A stretch of 64,000 bases of DNA. It comes from Desulfamplus sp964425195 (lineage in GTDB: Bacteria; Desulfobacterota; Desulfobacteria; Desulfobacterales; Desulfobacteraceae). The notes below the pieces were generated by a model, which saw only the letters and a program-made list of their open reading frames with translations, was not told the DNA's origin and did no database searches. Below, piece after piece: positions 17,939 through 27,696 of this stretch. Location: positions 1 through 64,000 of the forward strand of contig CAYRLG010000008.1 in the NCBI GenBank assembly GCA_964425195.1. Reading direction: 5' to 3'. The position numbers and the translations under genes were made by a program. Every line of letters begins with the position of its first letter. The first letter of the stretch is position 1.

Positions 17939-19744
17939 ATGGGATACCATGAGATTTCATTAAAAATGCCAACTGACTACAGTGATGAGCTGCTTAAAGA
18001 GGCAATAGCCAAAGAGCTAAAAAGTTGTAGCTCTTCACTTTGTAAACTGTTTGAACTATCAGACTCTTCTAAATTTAGTGATAATAGACTACAATTTCAG
18101 ATTCTACATAAAAGCCTTGATGCACGAAAAAAGAGTGATATTCATTGGTTACTTAGGGTGGGGGTTACGTCAATTATAGATGAAGAGAGTAGTAGTTATG
18201 CAGATTCTCCTTCATCAACTACACAATACTGTAATGCTTCCTTGATCAATATTCCATACCGCAAAAGAGAGATAAAAATCCTTGTGGTTGGCAGTGGTCC
18301 ATCAGGTTTTTTTGCAGCATATCTATTACAAAAAGCTGGATTTAATACCACCATCATTGAGAGAGGCTCAGATGTAAAAAAGCGTGATGCTTCTATAAAA
18401 GAGTTTGAATCCACAGGAAAATTCGATCCAGTAACCAACTACGCTTTTGGTGAGGGTGGAGCCGGCACTTTTTCTGATGGTAAACTTACATCCAGAAGTA
18501 AACATATCAGCAAAGAGAAGGCTTTTGTTCTGTCAAGTTATGTTGAAGCTGGAGCACCAAAAGAGATACTCTATATGGCACACCCTCACCTTGGCAGTGA
18601 TAATCTAAAACAGATTGTAAAAAATCTGAGAAATTCATTTATCAATCTTGGTGGCACTATTTTATTTGAAACTTTGCTTAAAGATTTACATATTAAAAAT
18701 GGTAAAGTTACAGGGGCGATTGTAAGTGCAAATAGCCCCTTTTTTTTAAGCACTACCTCTCAATCTAATGAATTACTCACACCTTCTGACGTTGAGATTA
18801 ATGGTTACAATAAAATTGAAGCTGATGAGGTGATAATTGCCTCTGGTCACTCTGCATATGAGACATACAAAATGTTAATGGCAAAAGGAGTTATGTTTAA
18901 ACCCAAAAACTTTGCCATAGGATGCCGAGTTGAGCACCATCAGGAGCTTATAAATATTGCCCAGTGGGGGAAAAAGTCTCTTAAAGGTGTTAAGGCTGCT
19001 GAATATCGACTCACCTCAAGAGGAGATGGACAACTACTGCCTGTCTATACTTTTTGTATGTGTCCGGGAGGGGTTATTGTTCCATCAACAGCTTATAAAA
19101 ATGCAAACATAGTTAATGGAATGAGCAGATATCAAAGAGACGGTAAATTTGCTAATGCAGCTTGTGTTGCAGGTGTTAATCCTGAACGTATAATCTTAGG
19201 AAAAGAGAGATCAGAAAAATCTCCATTAGGTGAAAGTAGGGAAGCAAAAGAGATTCTTAAATGGTTAGAGGCTCTTGAGCAAAATTTTTATAGATATTCA
19301 GATGGATATGCTGCTCCGTTTTGTTCGATACAGAATTTTATTGATAAAAAATGGAGAGGAGAAGCAACTAATTACAACAGCAATAGTAGAGGTTGTGGTT
19401 TAAATTCTAACCATTTAGACAAGAGTATAGATTCAAGTTACTCTTTAGGATTAAAGTCAGCACCACTGTGGGAGCTTCTTCCTCTTGAGGTAAGCTCTTC
19501 AATACGTGAGGCTTTAAAGGAGTTTAGTCGTAAAATAAGAGGATTTGAGACTGGTTTGATAATGGGGCTTGAGAGTAAAACATCCTCTCCAATTGCTGTT
19601 TTGCGTGAAAAAAGTTATTGCTGCACAGGTTTTGATAACCTTTATATGGTAGGAGAGGGAAGCGGTCACTCAGGTGGAATTATATCCAGTGCTTCTGATG
19701 GAATAAGAGCCTCACTCTCAATTATAAGCAAATATGGTAATTGA
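17939..19744 (+). CDS. FAD-dependent dehydrogenase (COG2509 type)
   Basis: 601-aa flavoprotein of the NAD(P)/FAD-dependent dehydrogenase family found widely in anaerobes. A ~90-residue N-terminal domain precedes the FAD Rossmann motif VVGSGPSGFFAAYLLQKAG (~residues 119-137). Further family marks are YAFGEGGAGTFSDGKLTSR, CMCPGGVIVPS and VGEGSGHSGGIISSASDG near the end. Two inserts relative to a lean family member are visible: a Ser/Asn/Leu stretch at ~275-295 and an Asn/Ser-rich loop at ~480-510. The physiological substrate of the family is unknown. It lies 67 bases after the acyl-CoA synthetase gene on the same strand. Confidence 0.8.
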   Translation: MGYHEISLKMPTDYSDELLKEAIAKELKSCSSSLCKLFELSDSSKFSDNRLQFQILHKSLDARKKSDIHWLLRVGVTSIIDEESSSYADSPSSTTQYCNASLINIPYRKREIKILVVGSGPSGFFAAYLLQKAGFNTTIIERGSDVKKRDASIKEFESTGKFDPVTNYAFGEGGAGTFSDGKLTSRSKHISKEKAFVLSSYVEAGAPKEILYMAHPHLGSDNLKQIVKNLRNSFINLGGTILFETLLKDLHIKNGKVTGAIVSANSPFFLSTTSQSNELLTPSDVEINGYNKIEADEVIIASGHSAYETYKMLMAKGVMFKPKNFAIGCRVEHHQELINIAQWGKKSLKGVKAAEYRLTSRGDGQLLPVYTFCMCPGGVIVPSTAYKNANIVNGMSRYQRDGKFANAACVAGVNPERIILGKERSEKSPLGESREAKEILKWLEALEQNFYRYSDGYAAPFCSIQNFIDKKWRGEATNYNSNSRGCGLNSNHLDKSIDSSYSLGLKSAPLWELLPLEVSSSIREALKEFSRKIRGFETGLIMGLESKTSSPIAVLREKSYCCTGFDNLYMVGEGSGHSGGIISSASDGIRASLSIISKYGN

Positions 19745-19842
19745 GAGATATCGTGCAGTAATATCAAGATTTTGGTATTATAAAGAGTATAGGGGTAGGG
19801 CTATTAGATTCTAACCTTAATGCTATACTAATCAGCGAAAAA

Positions 19843-19870
19843 GTAGAAACTCACGCCCGTGCGTCTCTAC
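19843..19870. repeat. dispersed hairpin repeat (GTAGAGACGCAC type)
   Basis: Arms GTAGAAACTCACG and CGTGCGTCTCTAC, two mismatches. It lies in the 195-base gap between the FAD dehydrogenase and the small exporter gene and may end the upstream transcript. Confidence 0.55.
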
Positions 19871-19939
19871 AGTGTAATATCTCAAATAGAACTTAACAGC
19901 CCTACTTATTGTAAGGTTAATATTAACTGTTAATTATGG

Positions 19940-20641
19940 ATGGATATCCTGAAAATCAAAATTCAACAGACCGAAATTAAAGAGCTAACAGAAAAAAAAG
20001 CACCAAAATTATATAAAACCATTGAAGGGAAAATTTTTGGAGTAGGTCTTCTCCTAACTCTTCTTCTTGTAATATCTATTGTCTATTATGGAGTTGCAGA
20101 GCCTACAAAATCTAAGATAATGCTCTTTGTATTTCTTGCTCATACGTTTGGAGGAAGGGCTGCTGGCGTGGGCTTATGTATTATAGATGGTCTTAGTTTT
20201 TGTCAGACATTGATTTACAACTTTTTCATTGAAGTTCAACTGCTTTGTGTTACATACTCCATCTTTATTCTTGCAATTACAAACTACATAAAAATTGGAT
20301 GGGTTATCCGTATTGCAACCCAGATGCGAGAAAATGCTGACAAGCATAAGAGAAAAATTGCAAAGTATGGTTGGATAGGTGTGTTTCTATTTGTAGTTGC
20401 ACCTTTTCCCGGCAGTGGTCCTGTGGGAGGCTCTATTCTTGGGTATCTGCTTAAAATGAGTGTATGGCGAAACTTTAGCGCAGTACTATCTGGAACTTTT
20501 TTTGCACTTATTATTTGGATATTATGCTTTGATTTTCTTAAACAACATCTCTATATAATTCAGTATATTATCGGAGTTGTAATTATCTTTGTTGTTCTCT
20601 CCAATTTTAAGATCATAAAAAGCTGGTTTGTTAAGAATTAA
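19940..20641 (+). CDS. small multidrug export family (COG2426) membrane protein
   Basis: 233 aa with about five membrane segments. The family signature PFPGSGPVGGSILGYLL (~residues 153-170) identifies it as the 'putative small multi-drug exporter' family; actual transport activity is not proven for the family. A 30-residue charged N-terminal tail precedes the first membrane helix. ATG 19940 has only a weak ribosome site. It is followed after 43 bases by the K+ channel gene on the same strand. Confidence 0.75.
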   Translation: MDILKIKIQQTEIKELTEKKAPKLYKTIEGKIFGVGLLLTLLLVISIVYYGVAEPTKSKIMLFVFLAHTFGGRAAGVGLCIIDGLSFCQTLIYNFFIEVQLLCVTYSIFILAITNYIKIGWVIRIATQMRENADKHKRKIAKYGWIGVFLFVVAPFPGSGPVGGSILGYLLKMSVWRNFSAVLSGTFFALIIWILCFDFLKQHLYIIQYIIGVVIIFVVLSNFKIIKSWFVKN

Positions 20642-20684
20642 ATATATGTGGATATAGTAGAGTAGATATTTTGAGGATCAACAG

Positions 20685-22394
20685 ATGATGAAAACCATGG
20701 CAACTCAGTTGACGATTTTGCTCAAAAAGGGCAGACAGAGAAGTAATGTCTTGTTCTTGATCAAATTCAGTTTAGTACTGATTCTCCTTTTTGTGCTCTT
20801 CACGATACTTTTTCATCTACTTATGATATACGAAAATCGTGACTACTCGTGGATAACTGGTTTTTACTGGACATTGACCACAATGTCCACTTTAGGATTT
20901 GGAGATATAACCTTCCAAAGCGATATGGGGCGACTCTTTTCGATAGTGGTGCTATTTAGTGGCATTGTGGTTCTGTTGATTATGCTTCCATTCACATTTA
21001 TACAGTTTTTTTACGCCCCATGGTTAGAAGAGCAAAATAAAGCCAGAGCACCAAGAACTGTTCCAGATAACCTTTCAGGGCATGTTATATTAACCTATTT
21101 TGATGCAGTTACTGTCAATCTTATTGAAAAATTTGATCAATATGGTGTCGATTATGTTGTTGTTACTTCTGAGCTTCAGATTGCACTTGATCTGCATGAT
21201 CAAGGCTATAGTGTGGTGTTAGGTGAGCTTGATGACCCTAATACATACATAAGGCTTAGAATTGAGCACGCAGCTCTTGTTGTTGTGATGAACGATGATA
21301 TCGCAAGCACCAATATTATCTATACAATCAGAGAGATAAACGATCAGGTAGTCACAGTGACAAACGCTGATTTGGATGACTCCTTAGATATTTTACAACT
21401 TGCTGGAAGTACTCATGTCTTTCAATTTACAAAGATGTTGGGTAAAGCGTTATCTCGCCGAATACTTGGAATAAACATGCAGGCAAACATTATTGGTCAG
21501 TTTGATGAACTTCTGATTGCCGAAGCTCCTGTTATGCGTACATGGATTCAAGGAAAGACAATGGCAGAGAGCCGTTTAAGAGAGCTAACTGGAGTTACAG
21601 TAGTAGGATGCTGGAAAGAGGGAAAATTTGATATTCCAAACTATTTGACACAGATTAGTGAATCAACTGTTTTGGTGCTGGCTGGTACAAAAGCTCAGTT
21701 AGAGCAATTTGATAAATCAATTACATCTGCTGGCAGTGATGCAAATAGCTGTAATGGACCTGTAATTGTACTTGGTGGAGGCAGAGTTGGTCAGGCGGTT
21801 GCTGATGCACTAAAATATCGAGAAATTGATTTTCGGGTTGTAGAAAAAAGCTCTGCTCTTGCTAATAAATATCCTAAATTCATACAGGGAAGTGCAAGCG
21901 ATATTGAAGTGCTTGTTCAGGCTGGAATTGAGACTACCCCTTCTATTATCATCACTACGCATGATGATAGTTTAAACATATATCTTACAATCTACTGTCG
22001 TCGCCTAAGACCAGATGTGCAAATTATCAGCAGAGCAAGCCTTGATCGCAATATCAACACACTTCATCGAGCTGGTGCAAATTTAGTTATGTCATTTAGC
22101 TCTCTTTTGACCACCACTATTATGAATCTAATTCAGCCTCAGAAGATGCTTATGCTATCTGAAGGGCTAAATGTATTTCGTATGCCTTTGAACTCTAAGC
22201 TGGAAAACAAAACTCTCATTAGCGTTCAGATCAGGGAGAAGACGGGTTGCAGTGTAGTTGCAATTAAGCGAGATGAAAATTTAATCATAAATCCTGAACC
22301 TTCAATAGTTCTTGAACCAGAAGATGAGCTGGTACTTATTGGTACCGCCACTTCTGAAAAGATGTTTACTGAAAACTATCCGGCAAATGAGTGA
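20685..22394 (+). CDS. potassium channel with two RCK (TrkA-N/C) modules
   Basis: Two-transmembrane ion channel. TM1 ~24-48, pore helix and selectivity filter MSTLGFGD (~67-74), TM2 ~86-108, then two tandem cytoplasmic RCK modules: TrkA-N ~120-250 with TrkA-C ~275-345, and a second TrkA-N starting VIVLGGGRVGQAVADAL (~360) with TrkA-C to the end. The GFGD filter is used by many prokaryotic K+ channels. RCK domains gate on nucleotide or Ca2+ binding. The 569-aa length fits a TrkA/MthK-like channel with duplicated regulatory modules in one chain. Inner membrane. Independent of its neighbours as far as the sequence shows. Confidence 0.88.
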   Translation: MMKTMATQLTILLKKGRQRSNVLFLIKFSLVLILLFVLFTILFHLLMIYENRDYSWITGFYWTLTTMSTLGFGDITFQSDMGRLFSIVVLFSGIVVLLIMLPFTFIQFFYAPWLEEQNKARAPRTVPDNLSGHVILTYFDAVTVNLIEKFDQYGVDYVVVTSELQIALDLHDQGYSVVLGELDDPNTYIRLRIEHAALVVVMNDDIASTNIIYTIREINDQVVTVTNADLDDSLDILQLAGSTHVFQFTKMLGKALSRRILGINMQANIIGQFDELLIAEAPVMRTWIQGKTMAESRLRELTGVTVVGCWKEGKFDIPNYLTQISESTVLVLAGTKAQLEQFDKSITSAGSDANSCNGPVIVLGGGRVGQAVADALKYREIDFRVVEKSSALANKYPKFIQGSASDIEVLVQAGIETTPSIIITTHDDSLNIYLTIYCRRLRPDVQIISRASLDRNINTLHRAGANLVMSFSSLLTTTIMNLIQPQKMLMLSEGLNVFRMPLNSKLENKTLISVQIREKTGCSVVAIKRDENLIINPEPSIVLEPEDELVLIGTATSEKMFTENYPANE

Positions 22395-22481
22395 ACTATC
22401 ACTCTCTAAAATATCTATTCCATTGAGCAAATAGTCTCTAACTTAACAAAAAACATTCAAAATTAAACAAAGGGTTATATC

Positions 22482-25400
22482 ATGGACAGTAATGCAAATC
22501 TTGAAAGAAAAGATGCTGTAAAAAGTGATAGTGAACATAACGAAGATGAGCATTTGGCTGCTATCCATAACTCACAAATGCTTCCCAGCCACTATGTAGG
22601 GATAGGTGCGTCAGCCGGAGGTCTTGAAGCTATTGAAAAATTTTTTATGAATATGCCTGAAAACTCAACTATTGCATTTATCGTAATTCAACATTTATCT
22701 CCAGATTATAAGAGTTTGATGGTTGAGATTTTGTCAAAACGCACTCCAATGAAGGTCTATCGTGCAGAGGAGGGAATGGCTGTTAATAGAGGCTGTATCT
22801 ATCTGATACCACCAAAAAAGAATCTTACTATTTTTCATGGAAGATTGATATTAAGCGAACAAGATCACATTCGCGGTTTGAATTTGCCAATTGACATCTT
22901 TTTTAGATCACTTGCAGAGGATCAGGCAGAAAAGGCTATAGGTATTATTCTTTCAGGTACTGGTAGTGATGGAATGCGTGGAGTTAGGGCAATAAAAGAG
23001 TTTGGCGGAATGGTAATGGTGCAAAGCGAAGAGTCTGCAAAGTTTGACGGAATGCCAAGAGCTGCCATATCGACAGGACTGTCTGATTTTGTACTTTCTC
23101 CGGAAGAGATGCCTGTACAACTTCTTGCCTTTATTAAACACCCATACATGGCTGATATAACAAGAGGCAATAAGCTAATAAGTGAAGATAACGACATTAC
23201 AAAAATTTTTGCTCTAATAAGAGAGAAGTGTAAAATAGACTTTACTTACTACAAGCCAGCTACTGTTATGCGTAGGGTTGAGCGTAGGATGATGGTCAAC
23301 CAGATGGAAAATTTAAGCGATTATGTTAAATATCTGACAACACACTCTGGTGAAGTTGATACTCTCTATAGAGAGCTACTTATTGGTGTAACCAACTTTT
23401 TTAGAGACCCCCATATTTTTGAATCTTTGGCAAATACGTGGCTTCCAACTCTGCTTGCAGAGCATAAAAATCGTGAGTTTAGAGTTTGGGTAGCAGGCGG
23501 TTCAACAGGTGAGGAGGCATATAGCCTTGCTATTTTGATCAAAGAGTGCATGGAGACTCTTAAGGTATCTTATGATATCAAAATTTTTGTTACAGATATT
23601 GATCGTAATGCTATTTTATTTGCACAAGCTGGAACTTACCATGAGAGCATTGCAGCAGATATTCATCCCAAATATCTATCTAAATATTTTTTTAAAAAAG
23701 ATGACACCTTTCAGATATCACGCACTATCAGAGAGATGGTTGTATTTGCCCAGCACAATCTTATAAAAGACCCACCTTTTACAAAAATAGATCTTATAAG
23801 TTGCCGTAATCTACTTATCTATTTTCAACCAATACTTCAGAGAAAGGTTTTGGAGTTCTTCAGTTTTTCTCTCAATCCTCAAGGTATTCTCCTTTTAGGA
23901 AGTAGCGAGACTACAGGTGAGATGTCTGACTACTTTACACCTTTGGATAGCAAATCTCGTATATACCAATCTCGACGACCATTTAACAAGGTTACTCCCA
24001 CCTTGACCGCTGAGAATCACCATATTTTTCAAAATTACAGACATAGACTTAGTCCTTATAAAACAGTACCTTACGGAGCTTTAGCCTCTGCTACAAGACT
24101 TCTTGAGACAGAACGGGTAATGGAGAGTTTTTTAAACCTGCTATCTAAGGATTATGTCCCTCTCTCCCTTATTGTAAATGAGCAGATGGAGGTTGTGCAT
24201 GTTCTTGGAGATACTGAAGGGTTATTTAAAGTACCACAAGGTTCTATTTTGAATGACATATCCAAAATGGCTGCGGAAGAGCTTTCTATACCTATCTTTA
24301 CAGGTATTCAAAAGGTTTTTAGAACAGGAAAAGAGCTTCGTTACACCAATATTTCGGTTGGAAAGCAATCTATTAATGATTTAGAGCCTGATAGCCAAAC
24401 ATCAAAGATTCTACCAGATTGTCAAGATGGAGCTGCTTCTAAAAGTCAAAATTTACAAAATCAAAAACAGATAATAAAACTCATCATCAAACCGATGTTT
24501 GCAAAAAATACTGCAGAATCCCTTGTTGTTGTATTTGTGGAGAAGCTAAAACCAGAATCTGTTGCTGAAAAAAAAGATGAGATTCTATACTATGATCTTA
24601 ATGAACAGGCAGCACAGCATATTAGCGATCTAAAACAGGAGCTTCAGTTTACCCGTGAGAGCCTTCAAGCAACGGTAGAGGAGCTTGAGACATCTAACGA
24701 AGAGTTGCAAGCAACAAATGAGGAGCTGCTTGCAAGTAATGAAGAGCTTCAATCTACAAACGAAGAGCTGCAATCTACAAACGAAGAGCTGCATACAGTC
24801 AATATTGAGTATCAGAATAAAATTCTTGAACTTACTGAACTTAACAATGATGTGGAAAATCTCTTATCAAGTAGCCATATAGGCAAATTGATACTTGATG
24901 AAAACCTTGAGATAAGAAGATTTTCATCTCACATAAGCAGAATATTTAGGATTTTAGAGTCTGATATTGGAAGACCAATTTCTCATCTGACCCACAATTT
25001 AAAGGTTGATGATCTTATTGGGCTTGTAGAAAAAGTCCTTAAAATCAATATAAAAATAGAGCAAGAGGTAGAGACAAAAGACTCTAATCACTACCTTATG
25101 CGTATTATCCCATATCAGACAGGACCTAACCATTTTGCTGGTGCTATTTTAAGTTTTATTGATATCAATCCAGTTAAAAAAGCTCTATTTGAACTTAAAA
25201 TAAGTGAAGAGAAATATCGTACTCTGTTTGAAACTATGACTCCGGGGGTTGTTTATCAAAATAGAGATGGAAATATTATCTCTGTAAATCCATCTGCTGA
25301 GAAACTTTTAGGACTCACCTTTGAGCAGATGTTGGGCAGAACCTCAATGGATCCAAGATGGCGTGCAATTAGAGAAGATGGCACAGACCTTCCGGGTGAA

Positions 25401-25628
25401 GAGCACCCATCAATGGTTGCGTTGGCAACTGGAAAGCGTATAAATAATGTTATATTAGGTGTTTATAATCCTCTTGAAGAAGCTGTAAAATGGCTTAATG
25501 TATCTGCGATACCTCTATTTAGCGAGGGAGAGGAGATGCCTTATCAGGTTTATGCAACATTTGATGATATTACTGAACTTGTGGAGATTAAGAAAAAGAT
25601 AAAGCAGATATCATGTAGTCGGTTGTGA
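22482..25628 (+). CDS. CheB-CheR-PAS fusion (methylesterase/methyltransferase signalling protein)
   Basis: 1048 aa. CheB methylesterase domain ~38-220 with the catalytic set GIGASAGG (Ser), IQHLSPD (His) and SGTGSDGMRG (Asp), but no receiver domain. CheR methyltransferase ~240-510 (RRVERRM, TNFFRDP, GGSTGEEAYSLA, ISCRNLLIYF). A poorly conserved segment at ~540-690 contains a Ser/Gln-rich insert, then a coiled coil (~705-790) of NEELQ-type heptads, and two PAS-like domains (~800-900 and ~905-1045). Such fusions methylate or demethylate chemoreceptors or act with a partner kinase; the hybrid kinase gene 60 bases downstream is the natural partner. The TGA stop is not part of a readable continuation. 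Confidence 0.9.
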   Translation: MDSNANLERKDAVKSDSEHNEDEHLAAIHNSQMLPSHYVGIGASAGGLEAIEKFFMNMPENSTIAFIVIQHLSPDYKSLMVEILSKRTPMKVYRAEEGMAVNRGCIYLIPPKKNLTIFHGRLILSEQDHIRGLNLPIDIFFRSLAEDQAEKAIGIILSGTGSDGMRGVRAIKEFGGMVMVQSEESAKFDGMPRAAISTGLSDFVLSPEEMPVQLLAFIKHPYMADITRGNKLISEDNDITKIFALIREKCKIDFTYYKPATVMRRVERRMMVNQMENLSDYVKYLTTHSGEVDTLYRELLIGVTNFFRDPHIFESLANTWLPTLLAEHKNREFRVWVAGGSTGEEAYSLAILIKECMETLKVSYDIKIFVTDIDRNAILFAQAGTYHESIAADIHPKYLSKYFFKKDDTFQISRTIREMVVFAQHNLIKDPPFTKIDLISCRNLLIYFQPILQRKVLEFFSFSLNPQGILLLGSSETTGEMSDYFTPLDSKSRIYQSRRPFNKVTPTLTAENHHIFQNYRHRLSPYKTVPYGALASATRLLETERVMESFLNLLSKDYVPLSLIVNEQMEVVHVLGDTEGLFKVPQGSILNDISKMAAEELSIPIFTGIQKVFRTGKELRYTNISVGKQSINDLEPDSQTSKILPDCQDGAASKSQNLQNQKQIIKLIIKPMFAKNTAESLVVVFVEKLKPESVAEKKDEILYYDLNEQAAQHISDLKQELQFTRESLQATVEELETSNEELQATNEELLASNEELQSTNEELQSTNEELHTVNIEYQNKILELTELNNDVENLLSSSHIGKLILDENLEIRRFSSHISRIFRILESDIGRPISHLTHNLKVDDLIGLVEKVLKINIKIEQEVETKDSNHYLMRIIPYQTGPNHFAGAILSFIDINPVKKALFELKISEEKYRTLFETMTPGVVYQNRDGNIISVNPSAEKLLGLTFEQMLGRTSMDPRWRAIREDGTDLPGEEHPSMVALATGKRINNVILGVYNPLEEAVKWLNVSAIPLFSEGEEMPYQVYATFDDITELVEIKKKIKQISCSRL

Positions 25629-25687
25629 TTGCAGTTAATGAGAAAATTGCCAATAACAGAACCAGTCATAAGGAATAATAAAAAGTC

Positions 25688-27637
25688 ATGTCAAACAAAT
25701 ATGAACTTTATAATATAATAGATATATCTAACAGAAAAGCTCTTGAGTGGAGCATGGCTCAAAAGAGAATTGAAAATATTTTGGTAAAATTCTCCAACTA
25801 TTACGAATATCCACCAGAGCATATTAAAAATGAGCTTGAAATTGAGCTTAAGAGTATGTGGTCAGACCTTGAGACTTATAAAATAGAGCTTGAGATGCAA
25901 AATGATGAACTGATGCGTGCCTTTAAAGAGGCTGAAGATGTCAGAAAAGATTACGTTGAGCTGTTTAACAGCTCTCCTGTTGGATATCTGATTTTAAATA
26001 GCAGTGCTATTATACTCAACGCAAACCAGACATTTGCAAATATGGTAAAGACAGACCTTAAAAATATCTACCAAAAACCTTTTCAACAATTTATTGAAAA
26101 GAACGATGTATCTGATTTTTTATCTCGATTTAAATCCTATTTTAGAAACCCTTTGGATAAATTTTTTGAGTTGACCCTTAATGATAGCGCTCATAACTCA
26201 ATAGTTGTAAGGCTTGAAGGTATTAGAAAAAGTATATCAGGTTTTGCTACAAGAAGTCCGGCAGGTGAACGTAACAAGCTAAATACCAAATCAAATGGAT
26301 ATGATAAATTAAATATTGATAGTAATACAAACGACCAGGAGGTTCTACTTATCAGTTTAAGTGACATTACACTTCTGAAACAGGCGGAACAGGAGAAGGA
26401 GAGGTTGAAAAACCTTCTTCTTCATGCACGCAAAATGGAAGCTATTGGAACGCTTGCTGCTGGTATTGCCCACGATTTTAACAATATTTTATTCCCTATT
26501 CTTGGGTTTGGCGAGATGATCAAAGATGAGTTAAGGCAGATTAAAGATATGGATATCTCTATAACAAATAGAGATTATGACCCTATTTTAGATAGTAAGA
26601 GGGTGGATATTTTCTCAAAAAAAGCTGCTGATATGGACGAGATGCTTGACGGTATAATTAGCAATACTATAAGGGCAAAGAGCTTAGTTAAGCAGATTCT
26701 TGCATTTAGCAAAAAAAGTTCAGCTTCTGTAACTCCTTTATACCTTAACCTTATTTTAACTGAAATTATAGTCTCTATACGTCCAACGCTTAGCTACAAT
26801 ATTAAAATTGTAGATATTATTGATAACACTTGTAGCATGATCATGGCAGATGCACAGCAGATACGTCAAGTAATAGTTAATCTAATTAACAACGCTGTTG
26901 ACGCTATGGAACAGAGCGGAGGAACAATTACAATTACTCTAAAAGAGGGTAACTTTAAGGAGACTTGCCACTATACAGGTGCATTAATAGATGGCAGATA
27001 TGTCTGTTTAAGCATAAAAGATACAGGGCATGGTATTCCAAAAGAGCATCTATCAAGAATATTTGATCCCTATTTTTCCACTAAACCTAAGTTTAAAGGA
27101 GGAGGTCTTGGTCTCTCTTTAGTGCACGGTATTGTCAGCAGCCATAACGGTTTGATTACTGTAGATAGCTCTTTGGAAGCTGGAAGCGAATTTAAGATAT
27201 TTTTCCCCTGTCACACCTCTCAATTCGATGATGATAAAGTTTTGATAAAAAGAGAGCTTCAGCTTGGAAGTGAAACAATACTGGTTATAGATGATCAGAT
27301 ATCTATAACAAATGTCCTTGAATCTATGCTTCAACGTCTTGGATATACTACATTTACATACAATAATCCAAAAACTGCTCTCAATTTCTTAAGAGATAAC
27401 TTTAACGATATTGATCTTGTTTTAACTGATATGACCATGCCTGAAATGACAGGAGATGATGTTGCAAGAGAGATTATGAATATCCGACCAAAGATGCCAA
27501 TATTGATATTAACTGGCTATAGTGAAAAGCTCTCTGAACAAGAGGCAGCACAGATGGGCATAAAGGGCTATCTTATGAAACCAATATCTCTTGCTAACCT
27601 TGCAGATGCAGTACATCAGGCTTTGCACAGCGACTAA
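25688..27637 (+). CDS. PAS hybrid histidine kinase with receiver domain
   Basis: 649-aa soluble sensor kinase. An N-terminal coiled-coil/helical segment (~20-90), then PAS (~93-235, with a Ser/Asn-rich insert around 195-220), HisKA with the phospho-acceptor His in GIAHDFNNIL (~260), and HATPase_c with the N-box NLINNAVDAM and G-box DTGHGIP and GGGLGLSLVHGI. The C-terminal receiver (~525-645) has its Asp in LTDMTMPEM and Lys in YLMKPIS. No membrane segment. Probably co-transcribed with the CheB-CheR-PAS gene and signalling with it. The output regulator is not encoded nearby. Confidence 0.9.
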   Translation: MSNKYELYNIIDISNRKALEWSMAQKRIENILVKFSNYYEYPPEHIKNELEIELKSMWSDLETYKIELEMQNDELMRAFKEAEDVRKDYVELFNSSPVGYLILNSSAIILNANQTFANMVKTDLKNIYQKPFQQFIEKNDVSDFLSRFKSYFRNPLDKFFELTLNDSAHNSIVVRLEGIRKSISGFATRSPAGERNKLNTKSNGYDKLNIDSNTNDQEVLLISLSDITLLKQAEQEKERLKNLLLHARKMEAIGTLAAGIAHDFNNILFPILGFGEMIKDELRQIKDMDISITNRDYDPILDSKRVDIFSKKAADMDEMLDGIISNTIRAKSLVKQILAFSKKSSASVTPLYLNLILTEIIVSIRPTLSYNIKIVDIIDNTCSMIMADAQQIRQVIVNLINNAVDAMEQSGGTITITLKEGNFKETCHYTGALIDGRYVCLSIKDTGHGIPKEHLSRIFDPYFSTKPKFKGGGLGLSLVHGIVSSHNGLITVDSSLEAGSEFKIFFPCHTSQFDDDKVLIKRELQLGSETILVIDDQISITNVLESMLQRLGYTTFTYNNPKTALNFLRDNFNDIDLVLTDMTMPEMTGDDVAREIMNIRPKMPILILTGYSEKLSEQEAAQMGIKGYLMKPISLANLADAVHQALHSD

Positions 27638-27696
27638 TAAAATTAGGATAAATTTTAAAACCCTTGATAAAAAAGAGGGATAGGAGGCAAAAAAAC

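Noticed and set aside
24640..24830. Repetitive GAAGAGCTTCAA-like DNA in the CheB-CheR gene
   Set aside because: It encodes the usual NEELQ coiled-coil heptads of this protein class; not a separate repeat element.
25600..25700. Possible TGA read-through joining CheB-CheR-PAS to the kinase
   Set aside because: The frame after TGA does not enter the kinase frame and stops soon; the kinase has its own start.
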